64,000 bases of DNA from Flavisolibacter longurius. GTDB taxonomy: Bacteria > Bacteroidota > Bacteroidia > Chitinophagales > Chitinophagaceae. The first letter of the stretch is position 1. Each line of letters begins with the position of its first letter. The position numbers and the translations under genes are program-made. The notes beneath the pieces are model-generated. The model saw only the letters and a list, made by a program, of their open reading frames with translations, was not told the origin of the DNA and did not search any database. The stretch lies in NCBI GenBank assembly GCA_013327885.1, contig JABUMY010000014.1, positions 1 to 64,000 of the forward strand, in the 5' to 3' direction. Of the stretch, positions 46,069-54,135 are shown one piece after another.

Positions 46069-47331
46069 CTATGTTACGATAGCGTTAGGATGGTCCTTCA
46101 ATTTAAACACTTCATCTCGACCAATTATTCTCTCGGCTAAGGACTTTATGTGAAACTCAAACACATTACCTTTTGGTAAGTCCTTTTCGAGTTTTGCAGA
46201 GTTATCAAGAATGTCAATAACTGCATTGGTCGTTGGCATTAAATAAAGATTATCAATAGCCAATTTCAAATCGAATATTTCATGATCCAACTGATGATGT
46301 AGAAAGTCAATCTCTTGTTGCGTAGAACCCTTGGGCAAATATCTGTCTACGATATACTGCCTCATTACCATAATCAAAGCTACCTTTCTAAAGTTGCTTT
46401 CTGCCAGACCTTCAGTTCTAAAACCCTCTGACTTGAGCGTTCGACGAAATCGTTGTGCAATGGTAGCCTGTAACTCGAAAAAAGAGAAGATTAGAAAGAA
46501 TAGTTTGCTAAATTCTGTTGCAGATTTGATATTCTCATTTTGTTTGAAAACAAAATTTGCTATCAATTCAAATGAAAACCAATCACATTCTATTTCGTCT
46601 ACTAGTCGCTCCCTTTCGGTATTAAAGTATGTTCTGTTATTTCTTAAGTCTTGTCGGATTTTGTCCAAGCCTTCACGAGACAAACTAACTTTCCCATAAT
46701 ATGTTGCTATTTCTTCAAAGTTTTCCTGATTTTCATAACAACATTGTTGCAAGGCTAAATCAAAAATCTTTGAGGATGCCTCGCTCACTCCACGGTCTAC
46801 ATGTTTTTGATGTTTTAGATAATGGAATATCTCATGACCAACGATGAAGTAGTCAACGAGGTTTTGAAAAAATGAAGTTTTCAAATGCTCGCTAAAGCTT
46901 TCCATGTAATTTCCATAGTTCGCTAAATCCTTCTCTTGTACTAGATAGTATTGGGTGAAGGGCACAATTGGATGGCGGAATACGAATGAAGCGAAGTGAT
47001 AATTTTCTTCTATAACATATAAACAGCCGCTTTGCTTTAATATTTCTGTGAGGGATGAATAGCCGGAGCCATTGGAAATTGTTCTAAAAATATTTTTCAA
47101 AAGAAACGACTGCGAAACATCGAAAAAGATTACGCTTTCGGTTCTTCTGTGCAACACGAAAGAACTCTGTCGGTAGGATGCGATTAACTCAATTGGAAGG
47201 TTTCTGTCTCCAAGAACAATCTCACTAAAACTGTGGACGTGTGTGAAGTACGCCTTATTAATGTTTTCAGATGCAAAGAGGTTTGATAAGATTGCGGCTT
47301 TCTGACCACTCCATACAACATTGTTACTCAT
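46069..47331 (-). CDS. putative HExxH zinc metallopeptidase
   Basis: 420 residues, cytosolic, AT-rich. HEIFH at 166-170 inside FIVGHEIFHYLKHQ fits a zincin active site; the downstream DEIECDWFSFE (245-255) offers the third ligand Glu/Asp. Helical C-terminal half. No closer family recognised. It shares a cassette with the 83-residue gene upstream (16-base gap), which suggests a two-protein system, possibly of defence or toxin type (inference). Confidence 0.6.
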   Translation of the reverse strand: MSNNVVWSGQKAAILSNLFASENINKAYFTHVHSFSEIVLGDRNLPIELIASYRQSSFVLHRRTESVIFFDVSQSFLLKNIFRTISNGSGYSSLTEILKQSGCLYVIEENYHFASFVFRHPIVPFTQYYLVQEKDLANYGNYMESFSEHLKTSFFQNLVDYFIVGHEIFHYLKHQKHVDRGVSEASSKIFDLALQQCCYENQENFEEIATYYGKVSLSREGLDKIRQDLRNNRTYFNTERERLVDEIECDWFSFELIANFVFKQNENIKSATEFSKLFFLIFSFFELQATIAQRFRRTLKSEGFRTEGLAESNFRKVALIMVMRQYIVDRYLPKGSTQQEIDFLHHQLDHEIFDLKLAIDNLYLMPTTNAVIDILDNSAKLEKDLPKGNVFEFHIKSLAERIIGRDEVFKLKDHPNAIVT

Positions 47332-47347
47332 GGAGAAATATGTTGAA

Positions 47348-47599
47348 CTACTGCTCTAAATTGCTGATTTCTTTTCCATCTTTCGTCAACTTAAGCTTAA
47401 TACCCTTACCTTTTAAGACGGCGATTAACGAAGTCACCGCCCCTAAAACCGCAGGCAGATTTTCAATCACAAGCCCAATTATTTTTTGTCCGTCAAAGCC
47501 TGAGGCTTCTTCGGTGAAGGCTTCCTTCTCATGATTTTTCACAAAGTCTTCAAAATACTGCCGGGCTTCTTCGTTGCTTTGAATAATTATCTCACTCAT
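47348..47599 (-). CDS. small protein, EACC1-like pattern, partner of metallopeptidase
   Basis: 83 residues from MSEIIIQSNEEARQ. A hydrophobic central segment (GLVIENLPAVLGAVTSLIAVL) is followed by KGKGIKLKLTKDGKEISNLEQ. A membrane-like helix followed by a short beta hairpin with KLTKDGKEI resembles effector-associated component EACC1 of predicted conflict systems. This is pattern resemblance only. The start at 47599 is preferred over an upstream ATG since the latter adds only Lys/Ser residues. Confidence 0.5.
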   Translation of the reverse strand: MSEIIIQSNEEARQYFEDFVKNHEKEAFTEEASGFDGQKIIGLVIENLPAVLGAVTSLIAVLKGKGIKLKLTKDGKEISNLEQ

Positions 47600-47661
47600 A
47601 AGTTTCGATTTTGATTTTTGAAAAGACAAGTTAGCAAAAAAATTAAAGCGGCTCTACAAAT

Positions 47662-47800
47662 CGCAGCCAACGGAACGAGGCTTTCAGCAGTACAGGAATT
47701 TGAAATGCTGTCGCCTCAATTAGTTACTGTAGCAAAATAATGATTCTTTCGATTGGCGCATATTCTGGCGCCTGTATTGCTGGAAACCTATGTTACCAGC
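47662..47800 (-). repeat. attC-like site after the 179-residue unknown gene (139 bp)
   Basis: Minus strand: R'' GCTGGTAAC, then GGTTTCCAGCAATACAGG (47771-47788), complementary arm CCTGTACTGCTGAAAGCC (47679-47696), spacer TCGTTCC, and R' GTTGGCTGCG. R'' starts 13 bases after the stop codon. Confidence 0.75.
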
Positions 47801-47812
47801 ATGTGCTTTCGG

Positions 47813-48352
47813 TCACATAAGCTCTTCCCTTAGAATAGCTTTCACTTTAAAGGTTGTTTGCCCTTTGTCCGGCAAAAATGATTTAAACTTTTCGTTGAAA
47901 AACTCTTGCAAGAAGTTCCAGTCACTTGCATTCATCCCGCCGCTACCATGTTTGTCAACTTGGTCAACAACTTTAAGGCAGCCAATAAGTTCAAAATTTC
48001 CCCGAAACTTCATAAAATCTTTTCGCCAAATGGTCAGTCTGTATGAGCCTAAAAAGTATGGCTTGATTTCAGGATGAATAGTCCACATTCTTTGTAGTTC
48101 ATTGTCTGAATACTTGAAATAGTCACTTTTCTTGTTTCCTATTCCATAAAACCCACTTTCATAGATACTCTCAATTGTGGGCTTTTCTATCCTGTCGTAT
48201 GTCAATGCAGCAAAGGTGAAATTCTGCGGACTTCTTTCTTTATAAGTACTCGTGCAAAGAAGTGCTTTGTATTTGCCGTCAGCAGCCTTGAAAGTCAGTA
48301 TGTCTCCCTGATTTACGTCTCTTATTTTCTGCATGAGTCTTATTTTCTGCAT
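47813..48352 (-). CDS. hypothetical cassette protein
   Basis: 179 residues, soluble. Begins with a duplicated MQKIR (MQKIRLMQKIRDVNQGDILTF) because 18 bases are repeated in tandem; the second ATG at 48334 is an equally good start. The N-terminal GDILTFKAADGKYKALLCTS looks like a small beta-barrel, slightly like Imm26-type immunity proteins. Function unknown. Confidence 0.6.
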   Translation of the reverse strand: MQKIRLMQKIRDVNQGDILTFKAADGKYKALLCTSTYKERSPQNFTFAALTYDRIEKPTIESIYESGFYGIGNKKSDYFKYSDNELQRMWTIHPEIKPYFLGSYRLTIWRKDFMKFRGNFELIGCLKVVDQVDKHGSGGMNASDWNFLQEFFNEKFKSFLPDKGQTTFKVKAILREELM

Positions 48353-48369
48353 GAGGCTTCAATGGCATT

Positions 48370-48570
48370 GCTGGTAACGTTCGAGTATTTGCGAAGGCAG
48401 GGAATTCATTGATTGTCCAGCCCGGTACAAATGCCCATTTGAAAATATGTTGTTGAAGTTAAGAACTAAAGTTGAGCATTGAACGTCGAGCCCGAACCGC
48501 TGCTGGTGCTTGCACATAGCTGATGTTACATTGTCCAGCCCTGCTTTTGCAAATACTTTTGTTGGGCGTA
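48370..48570 (-). repeat. attC-like site after the PH-like unit (201 bp)
   Basis: Minus strand: R'' TACGCCCAAC, AAAA, GTATTTGCAAAAGCAGG, complementary arm CCTGCCTTCGCAAATAC, spacer TCGAAC, and R' GTTACCAGC. Three GGGCT(G/C)GAC blocks lie between the arms, and three in the araC/qorB site. Confidence 0.75.
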
Positions 48571-48654
48571 GCATTCGAAATCATCTTTTTGTTGTCGCTG
48601 CTATGTTAACCAAAATGTCCAAATAAGCTAAGAGTAATTAATCAGTTGTCAACT

Positions 48655-49110
48655 TTATGTTTTTATAGAACGCTTTGTCGTTTTTAATATAGGCTTTGTC
48701 GAACTATAATTACAGATAAAAAAATTAAGCATTTTAAACTTTTTACCCGTTGTCAAAGTAACGACTATAGCCTTGAGAAAAATATTATAAACATATTCGT
48801 CTTCCTGTGCTGTTTTTATCTGGTCTAATTGAATGTGTTTGTGTCTGAGAAAAAGCATGTCTGAAATCAGCAAACCGCCTTCTGTCTGCTTGATTTTATA
48901 CCTATAGTTTATTAGAAGGTCTAGCAGTACAATTATGCCGTAGATAGTTCCTAAAAAAGCAAATGTCAACCCTATTAATACAGCTGTTTTATTTTTATTA
49001 CTGTCAAAAATAATGAAAGCGAATTTAGCTATTAGGTATACGCCTGTCAGAAAAAGAACAAAGACAACAAACATTAAAATGTATGTCAGATAATTAAACT
49101 TTCCTTTCAT
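48655..49110 (-). CDS. membrane protein with PH-like domain
   Basis: 151 residues. Two hydrophobic helices (about 9-33 and 43-66), then a cytosolic beta-rich part (GGLLISDMLFLRHKHIQLDQIKT...VVTLTTGKKFKMLNF) resembling bacterial PH domains. AT-rich. First unit of the array on its 5' side. Function unknown. Confidence 0.6.
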   Translation of the reverse strand: MKGKFNYLTYILMFVVFVLFLTGVYLIAKFAFIIFDSNKNKTAVLIGLTFAFLGTIYGIIVLLDLLINYRYKIKQTEGGLLISDMLFLRHKHIQLDQIKTAQEDEYVYNIFLKAIVVTLTTGKKFKMLNFFICNYSSTKPILKTTKRSIKT

Positions 49111-49127
49111 TGACGGTCTGGTTATGT

Positions 49128-49137
49128 TACGCCCAAC
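49128..49137 (-). repeat. 5' boundary of the array (GTTGGGCGTA)
   Basis: Matches the R'' of the first unit over 13 of 14 bases when extended. Just beyond lies a 14-base imperfect inverted repeat (49155-49168 with 49188-49201), perhaps the rest of a worn attC or attI. No integrase follows; hisF starts at 49272. Confidence 0.6.
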
Positions 49138-49271
49138 ATTTGTATTTACGAAACTTCTTGCTCCATTTCATCTTGATCTCCAATACCAAATGCGGCAAGA
49201 AATTAACTCAACATACTAAAATTTTCGTTTAGATGTCACCCCGCTATTTAACCATTTCAACAATCGAACAT

Positions 49272-50030
49272 TCACTTCCTCACCGCAACACCTTTCTCAG
49301 CCAAAAACGCTTTCAGGTCTGGTATCTCGATCTCCTTAAAATGAAATACACTGGCGGCAAGTGCTGCATCCGCGCCGGCCTTGAGAAAGACATCGGCAAA
49401 ATGCTGCATCGATCCACCACCACCCGAAGCAATAACGGGAATGGGTAGCCGTTCGGAAAGCAGCCGGGTAATATCCAGCGCAAAACCAGCCTTCGTACCG
49501 TCATGGTTCATAGAGGTAAGCAGGATTTCGCCGGCGCCCCTTTCCACCGCTTCCTGCGCCCAGTCTATGCATTTGGTGCTTGTTTTGGTGCGGCCGCCAT
49601 GCAGGTACACATACCACTCACCGTCTTCTTCCTGCCGCGTATCAATGGCCAATACCACGCACTGGCTGCCGGCCCTGTTGGCAATGTCCGTTATTACTTG
49701 CGGCGACTGAAAGGCAGCCGTATTGATAGAGATCTTATCGGCACCGTTGTTCAATAAAACAGAAACATCATCAACTGTTTTTATGCCGCCACCCACCGTG
49801 AAGGGAATGTTGATGGTATGAGCAACACGCTTTACCAGCTCGGCCAGTGTTTTGCGTTTTTCCACCGTGGCGGTAATGTCAAGGAATACCAGTTCATCGG
49901 CTCCCTGCTTCGCATAATTGGCGGCCAGTTCCACCGGATCGCCGGCATCACGCAGGTTCACAAAATTGGTTCCTTTTACGGTTCTGCCGTCCTTGATATC
50001 AAGGCAGGGAATGATTCGTTTTGCCAGCAT
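49272..50030 (-). CDS. hisF: imidazole glycerol phosphate synthase subunit HisF
   Basis: 253 residues, TIM barrel. Catalytic Asp in [12 protein letters not shown] and in [10 protein letters not shown], phosphate loops FTVGGGIKT and VIASGGGG. Makes IGP and AICAR from PRFAR using ammonia from HisH. The ATG at 50030, two bases after the hisA stop, is used; upstream codons lie within hisA. Confidence 0.96.
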   Translation of the reverse strand: MLAKRIIPCLDIKDGRTVKGTNFVNLRDAGDPVELAANYAKQGADELVFLDITATVEKRKTLAELVKRVAHTINIPFTVGGGIKTVDDVSVLLNNGADKISINTAAFQSPQVITDIANRAGSQCVVLAIDTRQEEDGEWYVYLHGGRTKTSTKCIDWAQEAVERGAGEILLTSMNHDGTKAGFALDITRLLSERLPIPVIASGGGGSMQHFADVFLKAGADAALAASVFHFKEIEIPDLKAFLAEKGVAVRK

Positions 50031-50032
50031 AA

Positions 50033-50752
50033 TCAAGCATTGAGTTTGGTGAGGTCCGCCAGTTGCACACGGCCTTCGTAAATGGCTTTGCCGATGATAA
50101 CACCTTTGCAACCGATATCCTGCAACAGGTACAGGTCATCTAAGGAGCTTACACCGCCGCTGGCAATAAAATGCAGCTCCGGAAATTTTTGAACAATGCT
50201 TTTGTACAATTCTGTTGAGGGGCCTTCCAGTGCGCCGTCCTTGGAAACATCGGTACAGAATATCTGCTGTACACCTTTTTGAATGTACTCCTCCATAAAG
50301 TCATAGATCCAGATATCTGTCTGCTCCATCCACCCACTGATGGTCAGCTTCTCCCCTTTTACATCGGCTCCCAGCAAAAATTTTTCGGCACCCCATTTTT
50401 GCAGCCACTGCACAAAGGTTTCTTTTTCCTTTACAGCCATGCTGCCAACAGTGGCCAGCGCTGCGCCGGAATCAAACACGATCTGCACGTCTTTTTCCGA
50501 TTTGATGCCGCCGCCAAAATCAATAACGAGCGAAGTTTTGCCGGCAAGCGTTTCCAGCACCTTCCAGTTCTTTACCTTGCCTTCTTTGGCGCCGTCCAGG
50601 TCCACCAGGTGAAGCCGTTGCAGGCCGGCATCTTCAAACTGCCGGGCCACTTCCAAAGGGTGTTCGTTGTATATCTTTTTTTGCGCATAATCGCCATGCG
50701 TCAGCCGAACGCACTTGCCTTCGATAATATCTATAGCCGGTATGATTTCCAT
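50033..50752 (-). CDS. hisA: phosphoribosylformimino-5-aminoimidazole carboxamide ribotide isomerase HisA
   Basis: 239 residues, TIM barrel: [43 protein letters not shown] and FIASGGVSS. Isomerises ProFAR to PRFAR. Its ATG overlaps the last base of hisH. Confidence 0.96.
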   Translation of the reverse strand: MEIIPAIDIIEGKCVRLTHGDYAQKKIYNEHPLEVARQFEDAGLQRLHLVDLDGAKEGKVKNWKVLETLAGKTSLVIDFGGGIKSEKDVQIVFDSGAALATVGSMAVKEKETFVQWLQKWGAEKFLLGADVKGEKLTISGWMEQTDIWIYDFMEEYIQKGVQQIFCTDVSKDGALEGPSTELYKSIVQKFPELHFIASGGVSSLDDLYLLQDIGCKGVIIGKAIYEGRVQLADLTKLNA

Positions 50753-51342
50753 CAGATGTCTAAAAAATTTTGAATGATGCGGTCGCCTGTTTCTGCACTT
50801 TTTTCGGTGTGAAACTGTACGCCGTAAAAATTGTCCTTTTGCACCGCCGCCGCATATTCGATCCCATACTGACAGCTTGCGATGGTGTGTTCGCTCTGCT
50901 CGGCATAATAGCTGTGCACATTGTAGATATAACTCGCTTCTTTCACGTCTGCAAACAGCGGCGATCGCAGGTTGTAGATTGTGTTCCAGCCGACCTGCGG
51001 TATCTTGATGCGGTCTTCGCCGGCACGAAACTTTTTAACGGCTACCGGCACAATGCCCAGGCAATCGGTATTGTTTTCTTCCGAATGAAGGCAAAGCAAC
51101 TGCATACCTACGCAAATGCCCAGTACCGGTTGTTTCAGGTCCTTTATCACGACGTCCAAGTTGTTCTGCTGCAGGCTGGCCATGGCACTGCTGGCCTCTC
51201 CCACACCGGGAAAGATCACCTTGTCGGCAGCACGGATCTTTTCAGCGTCATCGGTCACTTCGCCTTGTATACCCAGGCGTTCCAGTGCAACGATCACCGA
51301 TTGGATATTTCCTGCGTTGTATTTGATTATTGCAAGATTCAT
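50752..51342 (-). CDS. hisH: imidazole glycerol phosphate synthase subunit HisH
   Basis: 196 residues. Class-I glutamine amidotransferase: KYNAGNIQSV, PGVGEASSAM, nucleophile Cys in LGICVGMQLL, and the His-x-Glu pair in FYGVQFHTEKS. First visible gene of a his block that lacks hisG, D, C, B before it and hisIE after it. Confidence 0.96.
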   Translation of the reverse strand: MNLAIIKYNAGNIQSVIVALERLGIQGEVTDDAEKIRAADKVIFPGVGEASSAMASLQQNNLDVVIKDLKQPVLGICVGMQLLCLHSEENNTDCLGIVPVAVKKFRAGEDRIKIPQVGWNTIYNLRSPLFADVKEASYIYNVHSYYAEQSEHTIASCQYGIEYAAAVQKDNFYGVQFHTEKSAETGDRIIQNFLDI

Positions 51343-51432
51343 TTTAAATTAGTTTACAGTTCACTGTTAACCGTTTACAGTTGAAGAAACAAACTGCAAA
51401 CCGTAAACGTTAAACGGTGAACGATTTCTTCA

Positions 51433-51505
51433 GCGGAAGTAGCTCACCTGGTAGAGCGACAGCTTCCCAAGCTGTAGGTAGCGGGTTCGAGTCCCGTCTT
51501 CCGCT
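51433..51505 (+). tRNA. tRNA-Gly (anticodon CCC)
   Basis: GCGGAAG acceptor arm paired with CTTCCGC, D-arm AGCTC-ACCTGGTA-GAGC, anticodon stem ACAGC/GCTGT with loop TTCCCAA, T-arm GCGGG-TTCGAGT-CCCGT. CCA is not encoded. Lies on the opposite strand to the his and trp genes. Confidence 0.95.
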
Positions 51506-51548
51506 CAACTTTCTTTATTTCAATTCTTGTAGGTAAAGAAATATGCCG

Positions 51549-52319
51549 CTACGCTAAAACTGTTCCCAAAAATTGTTTGGTGACGGCTTCCACATCACCA
51601 CCACCCTCAAGTGCCTTGATATACGCACTGCCGATAATGGCGCCGTTTGTATATTTTGATGCCGCTGTAAACGTGGCTTTGTCTTTTATGCCAAAGCCCA
51701 CCAGCACAGGATTTTGCAGGTTCATTGCCTGTAACCGCTGCAGGTAGGTTTTCACCACCGAAAAATCCTTGTCCGACCCCGTTAGGCTCGATGAAGAAAC
51801 CGCGTACAAAAAACCGGTGCTCAAGCTATCCAGCTTGCGGATACGCTCTTCGGATGTTTCCGGCGTGACGAGGAAAATAAAATCAAGGCCGTGCTTTTTA
51901 ACAATGACGCCGTATTCCTTTTCATATTCAAACATGGGAATATCCGGTATGATCAGGCCATCGATGCCCACCTCCGCTGCTTTGGCACAAAAAGCGTCGA
52001 AGCCATATTGCAATAAAGGGTTCAGGTAACCCATCAACACCACCGGTACCGAGATGTCCTTTCGGAAGTCTTTCAATTGCTCAAACAGGGTGGTGATGGT
52101 CATGCCGTTTTGCAAGGCCTGGCTGCCGCTGGCCTGTATCACAGGTCCATCCGCCAGGGGATCGCTGTAAGGCATTCCCAGCTCTATCAGGTCGGCACCC
52201 GACTGCTGCAGCGCTTTCATCACTGGCAGCGTGCTATTCAACTGCGGGTAACCGGCCGTGCAATACACATTTAAGACGTTCTTGTTTTTCCGTTCAAAAA
52301 GTTCCGTGATCCTGCTCAT
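51549..52319 (-). CDS. trpA: tryptophan synthase alpha chain
   Basis: 256 residues. TIM barrel with catalytic Glu in DLIELGMPYSDPLADGPVIQ and Asp in GLIIPDIPMFEY; phosphate loop VGFGIKDKATF. Releases indole for TrpB. The ATG overlaps the DUF695 gene stop (ATGA). Last gene of the trp operon. Confidence 0.96.
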   Translation of the reverse strand: MSRITELFERKNKNVLNVYCTAGYPQLNSTLPVMKALQQSGADLIELGMPYSDPLADGPVIQASGSQALQNGMTITTLFEQLKDFRKDISVPVVLMGYLNPLLQYGFDAFCAKAAEVGIDGLIIPDIPMFEYEKEYGVIVKKHGLDFIFLVTPETSEERIRKLDSLSTGFLYAVSSSSLTGSDKDFSVVKTYLQRLQAMNLQNPVLVGFGIKDKATFTAASKYTNGAIIGSAYIKALEGGGDVEAVTKQFLGTVLA

Positions 52320-52738
52320 AACATTTCATAAAAGGCCGAAACGTTTTTCCATTCGGCATCGGCCTCTGTTTCGTAGAAAGTTTCCCTTTCCACCGTAGAC
52401 AAATAATAATTGAGAAAGCCATCCACCTTCTCGGGTTCCTTTGTATAAAAAATGATCTCCCGCTTGCGAAAAGCCGTTGTATGCCCTACATGGACAGTCT
52501 GCGTTTGTTCTTCGAGGTATTCGATCATTTTTTTCTCCACTTCGTGAAGATAATCGTACTCATCCTCCTGCGGGTGTCCGTACTCGTTATACGTATCCGG
52601 AACGATCCCGATCAACACAACATGGGGGAAACCTGCCTGTATCGATGGATCGGCCAGGTCCTTGTTGATCACGGCCAGCGCCGGGAACCCTTCCACCTCA
52701 AACTCAAACCCCGTATAGGTTGCCGATTTGCTGTTCAT
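52316..52738 (-). CDS. DUF695-like protein inside the trp operon
   Basis: About 140 residues. FEFEVEGFPALAVINKDLAD near the start, GHPQEDEYDYLHEVEKKMIEYLEE, then REIIFYTKEP and ETFYETEADAEWKNVSAFYEML match the DUF695 pattern. Function unknown. Overlaps trpA by 4 bases, so translation is coupled with it. Confidence 0.75.
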   Translation of the reverse strand: MNSKSATYTGFEFEVEGFPALAVINKDLADPSIQAGFPHVVLIGIVPDTYNEYGHPQEDEYDYLHEVEKKMIEYLEEQTQTVHVGHTTAFRKREIIFYTKEPEKVDGFLNYYLSTVERETFYETEADAEWKNVSAFYEML

Positions 52739-52773
52739 ATTTCCTGAATTTAAAAGTCTGTTATGTAAAGCAT

Positions 52774-52822
52774 TCACCACTCACCACTCACCACTCACCA
52801 CTCACCACTCACCACTCACCAC
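52774..52822. repeat. heptanucleotide repeat, 7 exact copies of TCACCAC
   Basis: 49 bases with no interruption. The last two copies supply the stop codon and final residues (GGEW) of trpB. Confidence 0.95.
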
Positions 52823-54008
52823 CATCCATCACCCGCATATAGGTTGCCAGGTCTTTGTCGCCCCTGCCGCTTAAGCAGATCACCACTTTGTCCGATTCTT
52901 TTAACGACAATTGATTCAATGCCGAAAATGCATGGCCTGTTTCCAATGCAGGAATGATCCCTTCCAGCCGGGCCACTTCAAACGAAGCTTTCAGGGCATC
53001 GCTGTCGGTGACGCTTAAAAATTTTCCACGACCACTTTTGTAAAGATGTGCATGCAACGGGCCAATGCCCGGGTAATCTAGCCCCGCCGAAATACTATGC
53101 GGTTCCACAACCTGCCCGTCGCCGGTTTGCATGACCAGTGATTTACTGCCGTGTAAAACGCCTTCCGTTCCCAGTTGCGTAGTGGCAGCGCTCTTCCCGG
53201 AATTGACGCCTTCCCCCGCTGCTTCCACGGCCACCAGCTCCACGGAGGCATCATCCAGAAAATGATAAAACGCACCGGCGGCATTGGAGCCACCACCCAC
53301 GCAGGCAATGACCTTATCGGGCAATTCAGTGCCGGTTTTTTCTTTTAACTGCCGGCGAATCTCTTTGGAGATAACACTTTGAAAACGGGCTACCATATCA
53401 GGGTAAGGGTGGGGTCCCACTACGCTGCCAATTATGTAATGCGTATCGTGCGGATTGTTGATCCAGTCGCGGATAGCCTCGTTGGTAGCGTCTTTCAGCG
53501 TTTTGCTTCCACTGACCGCCGGTACCACTTTCGCACCCAGCATTTTCATGCGGGCTACATTGGGTGCCTGCCGCTGGATATCTTTTTCGCCCATGTACAC
53601 AATGCACTCAATGCCTTTGAGGGCACAAACCGTAGCCGTAGCCACACCGTGCTGGCCTGCACCGGTTTCGGCAATAATGCGCTTTTTGCCCAGCCGCTGT
53701 GCCAGGAGGATTTGACCAACGGTGTTGTTGACTTTATGCGCACCGGTATGACAAAGGTCTTCGCGTTTTAAAAAGAGTTGTGTTCCGTATTGCTTGCTCA
53801 AACGCTCGGCAAAATACAGCGGTGTTGGTCGGCCTACGTAGTCTTCCAGCAATTGCTGGTATTCTTTCTGAAAGCCGGACTCGTTAATGATGTCGAGGTA
53901 TTTAGTACGCAGCTCCTCCACATTACGGTGCAGCATCTCCGGAATGTAGGCCCCGCCAAAGCGGCCGTAATAGCCCTGCTCATCGGGGGCAAAAATGCTT
54001 TTTGTCAT
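52809..54008 (-). CDS. trpB: tryptophan synthase beta chain
   Basis: 399 residues from MTKSIFAPDEQGYYGRFGGAYIPEMLH; a further ATG at 54065 would add 19 atypical residues, so the inner start is preferred. PLP Lys in KREDLCHTGAHKVNN, GAGQHGVATA and CVGGGSNAAGAF. Condenses indole with serine. The C-terminus runs into a heptanucleotide repeat. Confidence 0.95.
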   Translation of the reverse strand: MTKSIFAPDEQGYYGRFGGAYIPEMLHRNVEELRTKYLDIINESGFQKEYQQLLEDYVGRPTPLYFAERLSKQYGTQLFLKREDLCHTGAHKVNNTVGQILLAQRLGKKRIIAETGAGQHGVATATVCALKGIECIVYMGEKDIQRQAPNVARMKMLGAKVVPAVSGSKTLKDATNEAIRDWINNPHDTHYIIGSVVGPHPYPDMVARFQSVISKEIRRQLKEKTGTELPDKVIACVGGGSNAAGAFYHFLDDASVELVAVEAAGEGVNSGKSAATTQLGTEGVLHGSKSLVMQTGDGQVVEPHSISAGLDYPGIGPLHAHLYKSGRGKFLSVTDSDALKASFEVARLEGIIPALETGHAFSALNQLSLKESDKVVICLSGRGDKDLATYMRVMDGGEW

Positions 54009-54135
54009 CCCGTATTCCACTGCCGAACCTTTCTCCTCTGTTTTGCGTGTAATATGATAACTCATGTTGTATCGTATGTTTGAAAAGGGTTGTTCTGGAT
54101 AGAAAAGATATCTCTCCTTTCCCGTGAGCTCCTTT

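Larger units (their letters stand above)
41967..49137 (-). mobile_element. integron-like gene-cassette array without integrase (CALIN-type)
   Basis: Six consecutive units, all with genes on the minus strand. Each starts with GTT plus unit-specific bases and ends with their reverse complement followed by a long inverted repeat. Start/R'' pairs: GTTGGGCGTA/TACGCCCAAC, GTTACCAGC/GCTGGTAAC, GTTGGCTGCG/CGCAGCCAAC, GTTGGCCGC/GCGGCCAAC, GTTGTACGT/ACGTACAAC, and, less well (8 of 10), GTTATGGGCG/CACCAATAAC. In an integron cassette, R' at its beginning and R'' in its own attC come from one circle and must pair, which is what is seen. Base composition is lower in GC than on both sides. No tyrosine recombinase is found in the window. 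Confidence 0.75.

Noticed and set aside
41967-48570. IS200/IS605-type or REP palindromes as explanation of the boundaries at 42-49 kb
   Set aside because: Palindrome families share one sequence among copies; here the ends differ from unit to unit but match within each unit, which fits cassette recombination instead.
49138-49271. Integron integrase gene next to the first cassette
   Set aside because: Only 134 bases lie between the boundary and hisF, and no tyrosine-recombinase motifs are found in the window.
52774-52822. CRISPR array
   Set aside because: Uniform 7-base tandem repeats without spacers; no cas genes in the window.
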